A stretch of 6,472 nt of DNA, from contig JBKPDW010000452.1 in NCBI GenBank assembly GCA_046728115.1, positions 1 to 6,472 of the forward strand, read 5' to 3'. Shown here one piece after another: positions 1-5,555 of this stretch; position 1 is the first letter of the stretch, and each line of letters starts with the position of its first letter. The position numbers and the translations under genes were made by a program. Below the pieces are notes generated by a model. That model was not told the origin of the DNA. It saw only the letters and a program-made list of their open reading frames with translations, and searched no databases. The DNA is from CAVSWN01 sp046728115 (GTDB lineage Bacteria; Acidobacteriota; Vicinamibacteria; Vicinamibacterales; CAVVIG01).

Positions 1-39
1 ACCACGCGTTTTCCACAGCTCCCACACGCATCAACAATG

Positions 40-84
40 TGTTACCTATGTCTTCGGACAAATCTGTTACCTATCTCTCCGACT
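40..84. mobile_element. Possible insertion-sequence end: two direct repeats
   Basis: Two imperfect direct repeats sit 25 bp apart. TGTTACCTATGTCTTCGGAC lies at 40-59 and TGTTACCTATCTCTCCGACT at 65-84; they are identical over the first ten bases and similar over the rest. Repeated TGTTACCTAT-type motifs remind me, from memory, of the multiple terminal repeats that flank some DDE-transposase insertion sequences (IS481- or IS21-like). No transposase can be read in bases 1-39, so this would be only the outer edge of an element whose body lies to the left, or a remnant. A perfect 8-bp palindrome, GTCCGGAC, follows at 85-92. Confidence 0.4.
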
Positions 85-90
85 GTCCGG

Positions 91-138
91 ACTTCTGACT
101 TTTGACTTCTGACTTCTGACTTCTGACTTCTGACTTCC
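91..138. repeat. Heptanucleotide tandem repeat (ACTTCTG)n
   Basis: Six full copies and one partial copy of the 7-mer ACTTCTG run head to tail. Copy 2 (98-104) differs by one base (ACTTTTG) and the last copy is cut to ACTTCC. The block starts immediately after the insertion-like repeats and ends 10 bp before the stop codon of the minus-strand SDR gene. The period of 7 keeps no reading-frame meaning and no ORF uses it. Short tandemly repeated heptanucleotides (STRR sequences) are known from cyanobacterial intergenic DNA; this block is of that general kind. Its function is unknown. Confidence 0.9.
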
Positions 139-148
139 AAGTTCGCTA

Positions 149-997
149 CTAGCGAGCTGTCCACCCTCCGTCAACTACGAGCGTTGCACCGGTCATGTAC
201 GCCGACGCGTTCGAGGCCAGAAAGAGAATCGCGCCGTTGTAGTCATCGGGCCGCGCCATGCGGCCCAGCGGCGTACGACGGCTGTATTCCGCAACGAACT
301 CAGGGGCGTGCTCGTCCTCCTGCACGCCGCCCGGTACGAGCGTGTTGACGCGAATGTGCAGCGGAGCGCAGTACTCCGCAAGCCACCGCGTGAAGTTCAG
401 CACACCCGATTTCGCTACGCTGTATCCGACCGGCTTGAAGTACTCGCCGCCGTCACGTCGCTTGAAGTCGTACAGCGACTGATCCGGGGAAACGACGCCA
501 TAGGTGGACGAGATGTTGATGATGCTGCCCGTCAGATCTTGACGCGAGGCTCGGGCCCGTTTGAACGCCGCAATGAACGCCTGCGATGTTGTCAGCGCGG
601 TCGTCAGGTGCGAGTCGAGCATCGCACGCCACGCCTGCGCCGGATAATCCTCGAAGGGACCGGTTTCGAGCGCCGCGTCCGCGGGCGACGATCCCAGTCC
701 GGCATTGTTGATCAGAATGGTGGGCACGCCGTGCTGCCGGGTCACGTCGGTGATCAGCGCGTCCACGTCGGCACGACGGGACATGTCTGCGGTGTGGAAC
801 GAGACGTTGGCTCCGCTGTCGATGGCTCGTCGAATCGAATCGCTCGGCGCGGTCGCCACGTCGCATGCCACGACCGCGGCGCCGGCCGCCGACAGGGCAT
901 CCACATATTGGCTGCCAAGCCGTCCGGCGCCGCCCGTGACCAGCGCGACGTGACCATCGAGGCGAAACAGGCGATCGATCAGGCTATTGTCTGGCAC
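149..997 (-). CDS. SDR-family oxidoreductase, PtmA-like
   Basis: A 282-residue NAD(P)-dependent short-chain dehydrogenase/reductase, presumably cytoplasmic. The Rossmann glycine motif TGGAGRLG is at residues 21-28. D46 at the end of beta-2 suggests NAD(H) preference. NNAG is at 97-100, the probable catalytic serine is S164, and the YSVAK catalytic motif gives Y192 and K196. The Ser-to-Tyr spacing is 28 residues instead of the usual 13, because of an inserted loop starting YGVVSPDQSLYDF. That loop recalls PtmA-type SDRs of legionaminic-acid and flagellin-glycosylation loci, and a CMP-sugar synthetase lies nearby. The residue aligning with the conserved catalytic Asn appears to be H130. The start is GTG; an in-frame TAG lies 9 nt upstream, so no longer form is possible. 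The gene ends in a double stop, TAGTAG. SDR membership is certain; the substrate is not known. Confidence 0.95.
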   Translation of the reverse strand: MPDNSLIDRLFRLDGHVALVTGGAGRLGSQYVDALSAAGAAVVACDVATAPSDSIRRAIDSGANVSFHTADMSRRADVDALITDVTRQHGVPTILINNAGLGSSPADAALETGPFEDYPAQAWRAMLDSHLTTALTTSQAFIAAFKRARASRQDLTGSIINISSTYGVVSPDQSLYDFKRRDGGEYFKPVGYSVAKSGVLNFTRWLAEYCAPLHIRVNTLVPGGVQEDEHAPEFVAEYSRRTPLGRMARPDDYNGAILFLASNASAYMTGATLVVDGGWTAR

Positions 998-1006
998 GAG
1001 GGCAAG

Positions 1007-1057
1007 CTACCGCCCCGTGAGTCCCAGCAGGACGCGCGACGAGGTAACGCTCGACAT
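1007..1057 (-). CDS. Possible 16-codon leader ORF upstream of the SDR gene
   Basis: In the predicted 5' leader of the SDR transcript an ATG opens a short frame that reads MSSVTSSRVLLGLTGR and stops at TAG. A GGGAG sequence lies 9 nt before the ATG, a better ribosome-binding site than anything in front of the SDR GTG. The stop is only 9 nt upstream of that GTG and in the same frame. It could couple translation to the SDR gene, act as a regulatory leader peptide, or be a relic of an N-terminal extension broken by a stop codon. The length is short enough for chance, so confidence is low. Confidence 0.25.
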   Translation of the reverse strand: MSSVTSSRVLLGLTGR

Positions 1058-1106
1058 GCACGGGGACTCCCGAGAAGGCTCGACGAACCAGGAGGTCGCA
1101 CGTCAG

Positions 1107-1125
1107 GCGTTCACGATTTGAACGC
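1107..1125. promoter_or_regulatory. Operator-like inverted repeat O1 at the SDR start site
   Basis: A perfect dyad with 7-bp arms and a 5-bp centre: GCGTTCA-CGATT-TGAACGC. Its centre (1116) lies about 5 bp downstream of the transcription start predicted from the minus-strand promoter at 1128-1156, the usual place for a repressor to block initiation. The core GTTCA-N5-TGAAC occurs again at 1183-1197. The binding protein is unknown and no regulator gene lies in the window. Confidence 0.55.
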
Positions 1126-1127
1126 TC

Positions 1128-1156
1128 ATTATCCCGGCAGTACCGAGAGGTGTCAA
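1128..1156 (-). promoter_or_regulatory. Sigma70-type promoter of the SDR gene
   Basis: Read on the minus strand, a perfect -35 box TTGACA (1156-1151) is followed after exactly 17 bp by GATAAT (1133-1128), a five-of-six match to the -10 consensus. The start site should fall near 1121, giving a leader of about 124 nt before the GTG at 997. The match is striking in DNA this rich in GC. An inverted repeat overlaps the expected start site and a second copy lies upstream, so the promoter is probably regulated. Confidence 0.7.
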
Positions 1157-1182
1157 GCCAGGACCGGTCGAGGGCCGTCGTT

Positions 1183-1197
1183 GTTCAAAAATTGAAC
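1183..1197. promoter_or_regulatory. Operator-like inverted repeat O2
   Basis: A 15-bp dyad, GTTCAAAAATTGAAC, with 6-bp perfect arms around AAA. It shares the GTTCA-N5-TGAAC pattern with the site at 1107-1125. Its centre (1190) is 74 bp from the other, close to seven helical turns, so a protein bound at both would lie on the same DNA face. It sits at about -69 relative to the predicted SDR start and about 75 bp upstream of the GTG of the divergent membrane-protein gene, so it could act on both. For that divergent gene only a lone -10-like CATAAT (1238-1243) is visible, with no convincing -35 box. Confidence 0.5.
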
Positions 1198-1271
1198 GAT
1201 CGCGCCAATCTTCAACCCTTCTCGAGCGGCACCGGGGCATAATCGAGGCGCTTCACTCAACCCCATCGAGT

Positions 1272-2642
1272 GTGACCCGCAGCATCGCGACGCCAGCGGA
1301 CCGCAACACCGGACCTCGACCTTCATCGAGGCGTGTCCTGGCGTACGGCCTGGCCGCCTCGCTCATTGTCTGTCTCGTGATGGCCGCGCAGTTCATCGGC
1401 GTCGGCTCCGTGAAGGGCAACTGGGTGTACGGCTACATCCATCCGTTCACATGGCGCATTCTGGTCGTTTCGACGCTCGTCAGCATCATCGCGATTGGGG
1501 CGCTGTTGGTATCGATCGAGCTGATCGAACGGTTCGAGTGGACGACGGTGGCGGCTTGGCTGCTCGTGGGCTTCGCGATGCAGGCGTCGCTGCGCTCGTT
1601 GACGCCATTTGGCATCGACCGAATCTTCGTCAGCAACGGCGCGAACTCGTTTTACCAGGTCTCGCTCCGATACGAACCGGCGACCGTTCTCCGCGACTTC
1701 AGCCGCGTGCGCATGGAATGGCCGCTGCACGCACGCAGCAATATGCCCGGCAAGTTGCTGCTCGTCGACGCGCTCGAGCACGTGGCAAGCCGTCCGCGGA
1801 CGCTCGCGTGGCTCGTCGTCGGCATATCGAATCTGGGCGGGCTGCTGTTCTACGCGTTCGCACGTGATCTGTTCGCGGATCGCCGCATCGCACTCTTTGC
1901 GATCGTGCTGTACCTGCTGGTGCCTGCCAAGCTGTATTTCTTTCCGCTGTTGAACACGGTCACGCCCACACTCGTGATCGCGTGGCTTTACCTCGTGTTC
2001 CTGTGGATTCGCACCGGCAGCTCCGCAGCCGCGGTGCTCTCAGGCGTGGCGTTGTACGTGCTCCTTTTCTTCGAGCCGTTGCCGCTCGTCATGGGGCTCG
2101 TCCCGCTGGCCTTTGCTATCCGCTCTCTCCGGCGCGACGGCAGGTGGTTGCGCTTCATGCTGCAGTCGCTCGGGTGTCTGGGTGCCTTTTTGGCGATTCA
2201 CGTCGCCGTGCAATGGTGGACAGGCTTCAGCGCCATCGCTGGATTTCGTGAGCTGGGAGCCGAGGCTGTGGCGTTCAATGTGGAAGCCCGGCGCCGGTAC
2301 GTCATCTGGGTCTGGCAGAACCTGCTGGACTTCGCCGTGGCGATCGGGATCTGTCAGACCGTGATGTTCCTGGCCGCACTCAACGATGCTCGCCGCCACT
2401 TGACGGAACCGATCGGCCTGCTCTGCGCAGCGCTCGCGACGGTGCTGATCGTCACGGATCTGGCTGGTGTCAATCGCGGTGAGATCGTGCGTCTGTGGAT
2501 TTTTCTGGCGTGCTTCTTTCAGATTCCCGTCGCCTACATTTGCGCGCGGTTGGACAGCCGCTTCGCCATCGTGCTGGTGGTCGCATCGACAGTCCTGCAG
2601 GACGCTATCGGCACCGCGATGATCGGGTTCATTATGCCCTGA
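1272..2642 (+). CDS. Polytopic membrane protein, GT-C glycosyltransferase-like
   Basis: A 456-residue integral membrane protein of unknown function. A short charged N-terminus (1-21) is followed by about 11-12 hydrophobic segments, near residues 24-43, 62-84, 91-108, 179-197, 205-222, 230-247, 252-285 (probably two), 296-314, 350-370, 380-397, 405-424 and 430-454. The extended stretch at 110-175 between early helices contains HARSNMPGKLLL (153-164), placed like the HPPG-type loop of GT-C sugar transferases. NRGEIVRLWIFL (401-412) near the C-terminus resembles a motif I have seen in other large GT-C-like proteins. A lipid-linked-sugar transferase role is an inference from this and from the glycan context. 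The start is GTG: the next in-frame ATG (M37) is inside the first helix. Only a weak GAG precedes it. Divergent from the SDR gene, it shares its regulatory region; it converges on the cytidylyltransferase. Confidence 0.85.
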   Translation: MTRSIATPADRNTGPRPSSRRVLAYGLAASLIVCLVMAAQFIGVGSVKGNWVYGYIHPFTWRILVVSTLVSIIAIGALLVSIELIERFEWTTVAAWLLVGFAMQASLRSLTPFGIDRIFVSNGANSFYQVSLRYEPATVLRDFSRVRMEWPLHARSNMPGKLLLVDALEHVASRPRTLAWLVVGISNLGGLLFYAFARDLFADRRIALFAIVLYLLVPAKLYFFPLLNTVTPTLVIAWLYLVFLWIRTGSSAAAVLSGVALYVLLFFEPLPLVMGLVPLAFAIRSLRRDGRWLRFMLQSLGCLGAFLAIHVAVQWWTGFSAIAGFRELGAEAVAFNVEARRRYVIWVWQNLLDFAVAIGICQTVMFLAALNDARRHLTEPIGLLCAALATVLIVTDLAGVNRGEIVRLWIFLACFFQIPVAYICARLDSRFAIVLVVASTVLQDAIGTAMIGFIMP

Positions 2643-2666
2643 GCACGGCGCGAGACTACATCGAAA

Positions 2667-2690
2667 GCCCGCCACGACGTGGACACGGGC
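2667..2690 (-). terminator. Candidate hairpin terminator between convergent genes
   Basis: The 84-bp gap between two converging stop codons holds a two-part hairpin. GCCCG (2667-2671) pairs with CGGGC (2686-2690), enclosing CCAC/GTGG around a 3-nt loop, with a 3-nt bulge. On the minus strand the hairpin is followed by TTTCG, a poor T-tract, so it would best serve the cytidylyltransferase gene. On the plus strand AAA follows. It may simply act as a weak bidirectional block. Confidence 0.35.
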
Positions 2691-2726
2691 AAAGGACGGG
2701 TTACGCATCGGCACCGTTCGTTCAGA

Positions 2727-3470
2727 TCACGGTAGGTGCGTGATCGTCGGCAACAGGCGTTCGGCCCGTTCCCAATCCTCGGGATCGTCAAGGTTCAGAC
2801 CGTACGGCGGCGGCATCACCATCGCGGCCACGCGATCCCCGTACAAGTTGGGTTCGACCGGATCGAACAGGCACCGTGTCTTGAACAGATAGATCGCGCC
2901 GTTCATCACCCACGCGGGCGGCATATCCTGGCGTCGCCCCGGACGCCGTTTCACGGGTTGGCCGCCGACGAACAGACGCGCCCAGCCGTGTTCATCCACG
3001 GTGACGACACGCATGGGGTTGAAATGCGACGGAAGCTCGTCGACGCCGATCACGGAATCGGCGCCGGTGGACGCTTCGATCGCGACCGCCTCGCGCAGAT
3101 GCGCCGGCTGGCGCAACGGCGCCGTCGGAAGCAGCGTCATCACCGAGTCGGGCTCGTACCGTTCGTGGTCGCGCATCCACTCGAGCGCGTGGCGCATCAC
3201 CGGGAGATGCGGCGTGTCGTCCGCCGCCAACGAGGCCGGACGCATGAACGGCACTTCGCATCCGCTGGTTTTTGCGAGGGAGGCAGCGGCCGGATCATCT
3301 GTCGAGAGAATGAGACGATCGAATGCACGCGACTGGAGCGCGGCCTCGATCGTGTACAAGATCAGCGGCTTGCCCGCGAGCAGCTTGGTGTTCTTTCCTG
3401 GAATGCCCTTCGAACCCGCGCGAGCGGTGACGACTCCGAGGACTCGATGCGGCATGGCGCGCGCCCACAT
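2727..3470 (-). CDS. CMP-nonulosonate synthetase-like cytidylyltransferase
   Basis: A 247-residue cytosolic nucleotidyltransferase of the acylneuraminate cytidylyltransferase family (NeuA, LegF/PtmB, PseF). These enzymes join CTP to a sialic-acid-like sugar to give the CMP-sugar donor. The CTP-binding motif ARAGSKGIPGKN is at residues 16-27, STDDP at 56-60, PTAPLR at 115-120 (usually QPTSPLR), NGAIYLF at 190-196, and the C-terminal NLDDPEDW at 226-233. Length is typical of the single-domain form. In the metal-binding region N226 stands where the classical enzymes have Asp, while D228 is kept. The start is taken at the first ATG; M6 (ATG at 3455) is possible since the conserved strand begins at residue 9. 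It diverges from the acyltransferase gene 61 bp away, where I see no convincing promoter. The exact sugar is undetermined; a role in legionaminic-type synthesis is inferred from the PtmA-like SDR. Confidence 0.95.
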   Translation of the reverse strand: MWARAMPHRVLGVVTARAGSKGIPGKNTKLLAGKPLILYTIEAALQSRAFDRLILSTDDPAAASLAKTSGCEVPFMRPASLAADDTPHLPVMRHALEWMRDHERYEPDSVMTLLPTAPLRQPAHLREAVAIEASTGADSVIGVDELPSHFNPMRVVTVDEHGWARLFVGGQPVKRRPGRRQDMPPAWVMNGAIYLFKTRCLFDPVEPNLYGDRVAAMVMPPPYGLNLDDPEDWERAERLLPTITHLP

Positions 3471-3531
3471 TGAACCGTTCGTCCCGGCGCGGCGTCAAGT
3501 GTGTCAGACTGCTCCGCAGCCCGCTGTCTTC

Positions 3532-4572
3532 ATGATCACGATCCGCCGCTGCCATGCGTCCGATGTGCCCGACGTTCTCGCGTTTCTCGATGCACACTGG
3601 AAACGCGGACACATTTTCACCACCGACCGATCGCTCTTCGACTGGCAGTACGGCCTCGGCGATGGCACACACGAGTACTCGATCATCATCGGCCGCAGGG
3701 AGGACGACGCAGCCCTCGTCGGCATGCTTGGCTACATACCGACGCGTCGGTTCGATCCAGAGCTTCGTGAAGACAATGCCATCTGGCTGGCGCTGTGGAA
3801 AGTGCGCGACGACGCAGCGAGCGGTGCGCTGGGGCTGCGACTGCTCCATTATCTGACCGAGCACGAACGTCATACGAGCATCGGCGTCATCGGCTTCCAG
3901 CCGCAGATGGCAGCCATCTACACGGCGTTGAAGTTCGAGATCGGCGAGCTGCGGCACTATGTCCTGCCCAACCCCGATGTGTCGCGCTTCGAGCTCGCGT
4001 CGTTCGACCGTTCCCGAGCCGTAGGCGTGCCCGACACCGACCTGACAGCGCTTCCACTGGACGAGACAAACTTCGCAAGCGTCGCCCACAACCTGGATCT
4101 GGGGGAGCGCAACGAGAAGACTCCTCACAAGACGCCGGAATATTTTTGCGGCCGCTATCTTCACCACCCGATTTATCGATATGAGATCTGCGCTCTTCGT
4201 CGCGGCGATCGACCGGTTGGGCTGCTCGCGAGTCGTCTTGCCGCTCACGGTGCCGCCCGAGCGCTTCGGGTGGTGGATTTCCTCGGGCCGAACGAGCTCG
4301 TACGCGGACTTGGCGCTATCGTGCTGGCGCAAGTCCGCCGTCACGGCGCCGAGTACGCGGATGTGCTCAACTGGGGCATCGATGCGGAGCTGTTCGACGC
4401 CGCCGGATTTTTGCGTGTTGACCCAGCCGCCGGCGACGTCGTGCCCAATCACTTCGAGCCGTTCGAGCGACGAAACGCCCCGATCCGGTTCGCGCTGAAG
4501 ACCGCGCGACCAGCAGTGTTGTTCAAGGGTGACGGCGACCAGGATCGGCCGAACCAGCGGGTTGCGCCATGA
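3532..4572 (+). CDS. GNAT-like acyltransferase of a surface-glycan locus
   Basis: A 346-residue soluble protein. The N-terminal part (ITIRRCHASDVPDVLAFL, 2-19, then strands near 50-70 and 115-140) has the start and layout of a GNAT N-acyltransferase. The C-terminal half (about 215-300) looks like a second, degenerate GNAT-like unit, giving a FemAB-like tandem arrangement. Near the C-terminus is a sharply defined, charged motif, KGDGDQDRPN (332-341), that I associate with acyltransferase-like proteins of polysaccharide clusters. The acceptor could be an amino group on a nonulosonate or on the growing glycan; this is inferred from context. ATG at 3532 is chosen because the GNAT-like sequence begins directly after it; an in-frame GTG at 3499 is the alternative. 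The frame stays open back to 3001, but that part overlaps the opposite-strand gene and is not coding. Its stop overlaps the next start (ATGA), so the two genes are translationally coupled. Confidence 0.85.
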   Translation: MITIRRCHASDVPDVLAFLDAHWKRGHIFTTDRSLFDWQYGLGDGTHEYSIIIGRREDDAALVGMLGYIPTRRFDPELREDNAIWLALWKVRDDAASGALGLRLLHYLTEHERHTSIGVIGFQPQMAAIYTALKFEIGELRHYVLPNPDVSRFELASFDRSRAVGVPDTDLTALPLDETNFASVAHNLDLGERNEKTPHKTPEYFCGRYLHHPIYRYEICALRRGDRPVGLLASRLAAHGAARALRVVDFLGPNELVRGLGAIVLAQVRRHGAEYADVLNWGIDAELFDAAGFLRVDPAAGDVVPNHFEPFERRNAPIRFALKTARPAVLFKGDGDQDRPNQRVAP

Positions 4573-5555
4573 CCCCGCACGCGGCTCCGCGCGTGACGAT
4601 CGTCATGTACCACTACGTGCGGCAGTTGGTCGGCAGCCGCTTTCCACGGCTGGCTGCCCTGGAGCTCGATGCGTTCCGCAGTCAGGTCGAGTACGTGCAG
4701 CGACACTACTCGCCGGTATCGCCCGACGATCTCGTGGGCGCCGCGACGACGGCGACCGACCTGCCGAAGCGTCCTGTCGTGCTCACGTTCGACGATGGAT
4801 ATGCCGACCACTACCGGAACGTGTTTCCGCTCCTGCGCGATCGGAAGATACCGGCGGTCTTGTTTCCCGCCGCAATGTCGCTGGTCGATCGGGGCGTGCT
4901 CGACGTCAACAAGATCCAGTTCATACTGGCGGCGACCCCGTCCGAGAACGTCCTGGTCGAGCTCATCGAAAACGCGGTCCTCAGCGCCGATCATCGCGCC
5001 GACGTGCGCGCGATCAACGCATACCGCGCGGACGGCTGGAAGAAAATCCGGTACGACACGGCGGCCGTTTCCTACGTCAAGTACATGTTGCAGCGTGCGC
5101 TGCCGGCCGACATCCGGACCACGCTCGTCGACGATCTGTTCGCGCGCTTCGTCTCGAGCGACGAGCGGTCTTTCGCCAGCGAACTGTATTTCAGCATCGA
5201 GGACGCGCGGGAAATGGCCGGCAGCGGCATGACGATTGGCTGCCATGCCGACCGGCACGTGACGCTGACGTCGCTGACGCGTGAAGGCCAGGCGCGGGAA
5301 ATCGATGGCGCCTTGCGCGTGCTCGACGCCCTGAAGCTTCCGCGCTCACCGCTGTTTTTCAGCTACGCCAAAGGTGCATACAACGCCGACACGCTGAGCC
5401 TCCTTCGCGCGCGCAACTGCGCGTTGGCCGTCACGAATCGGCCTGAGATTGCCACGCTGAATTCCGGCACGCTGCTCGAGCTGCCACGCCTGGATGCGAA
5501 CCATCTGCCCATCATCAGCGACGCGCCGCCGAATGAATGGACGATGAAGGCGTGA
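4569..5555 (+). CDS. Polysaccharide deacetylase (NodB/CE4) family protein
   Basis: A 328-residue protein with a NodB-homology fold; CE4 enzymes remove N- or O-acetyl groups from sugars using a divalent metal. MYHYV (13-17) is the usual first strand. TFDDGY (73-78) supplies the catalytic base and metal ligand (D75, D76). Motif 2 is GCHADRH (224-230), keeping H226 and H230 but with V in place of the usual following Pro. Motif 3 is FSYAKGAYN (264-272), with Ala replacing the usual Pro, and LPRLD (305-309) is motif-4-like. About 115 residues separate motif 2 from the first strands, a helical insert longer than in minimal CE4 domains. No signal peptide or membrane anchor is visible, so it probably acts in the cytoplasm on a precursor rather than on finished polymer. 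It is coupled by a 4-bp overlap to the acyltransferase gene: an acyl-adding and acyl-removing pair. Metal ligands are intact, so activity is plausible; the substrate is unknown. Confidence 0.93.
   Translation: MTPHAAPRVTIVMYHYVRQLVGSRFPRLAALELDAFRSQVEYVQRHYSPVSPDDLVGAATTATDLPKRPVVLTFDDGYADHYRNVFPLLRDRKIPAVLFPAAMSLVDRGVLDVNKIQFILAATPSENVLVELIENAVLSADHRADVRAINAYRADGWKKIRYDTAAVSYVKYMLQRALPADIRTTLVDDLFARFVSSDERSFASELYFSIEDAREMAGSGMTIGCHADRHVTLTSLTREGQAREIDGALRVLDALKLPRSPLFFSYAKGAYNADTLSLLRARNCALAVTNRPEIATLNSGTLLELPRLDANHLPIISDAPPNEWTMKA

Noticed and set aside
91..138. CRISPR array
   Set aside because: The repeats are 7 bp, directly adjacent and have no spacers.
143..155. Terminator at the SDR stop (TCGCTA-C-TAGCGA)
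   Set aside because: The stem is only 5 bp once a 3-nt loop is allowed and no T-run follows on the minus strand.
308..1195. A 295-codon plus-strand ORF opposite the SDR gene
   Set aside because: It lies antisense to a clear SDR and is rich in Arg and Gly with no family features; long antisense frames are expected in GC-rich DNA.
1238..1243. Promoter for the membrane-protein gene based on CATAAT
   Set aside because: There is no -35-like hexamer at 16-18 bp; a single -10-like box is not enough.
2736..3473. A 245-codon plus-strand ORF opposite the cytidylyltransferase
   Set aside because: It mirrors the codons of a well-supported gene and has an Arg/His-rich, non-globular composition.
3472..3480. 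GAACCGTTC dyad next to the cytidylyltransferase start as a third operator
   Set aside because: The half-sites face the opposite way (GAAC-N-GTTC) and are only 4 bp long, so chance is enough.
3001..3531. N-terminal extension of the acyltransferase gene
   Set aside because: It overlaps the cytidylyltransferase on the other strand and does not read like a protein domain; the GNAT-like sequence starts exactly after ATG 3532.
3295..4452. A 385-codon minus-strand ORF
   Set aside because: It is antisense to the acyltransferase gene and to part of the cytidylyltransferase reading frame, with no recognisable motif.
4449..5258. A 269-codon minus-strand ORF
   Set aside because: It is antisense to the polysaccharide deacetylase gene, whose motifs are unmistakable.
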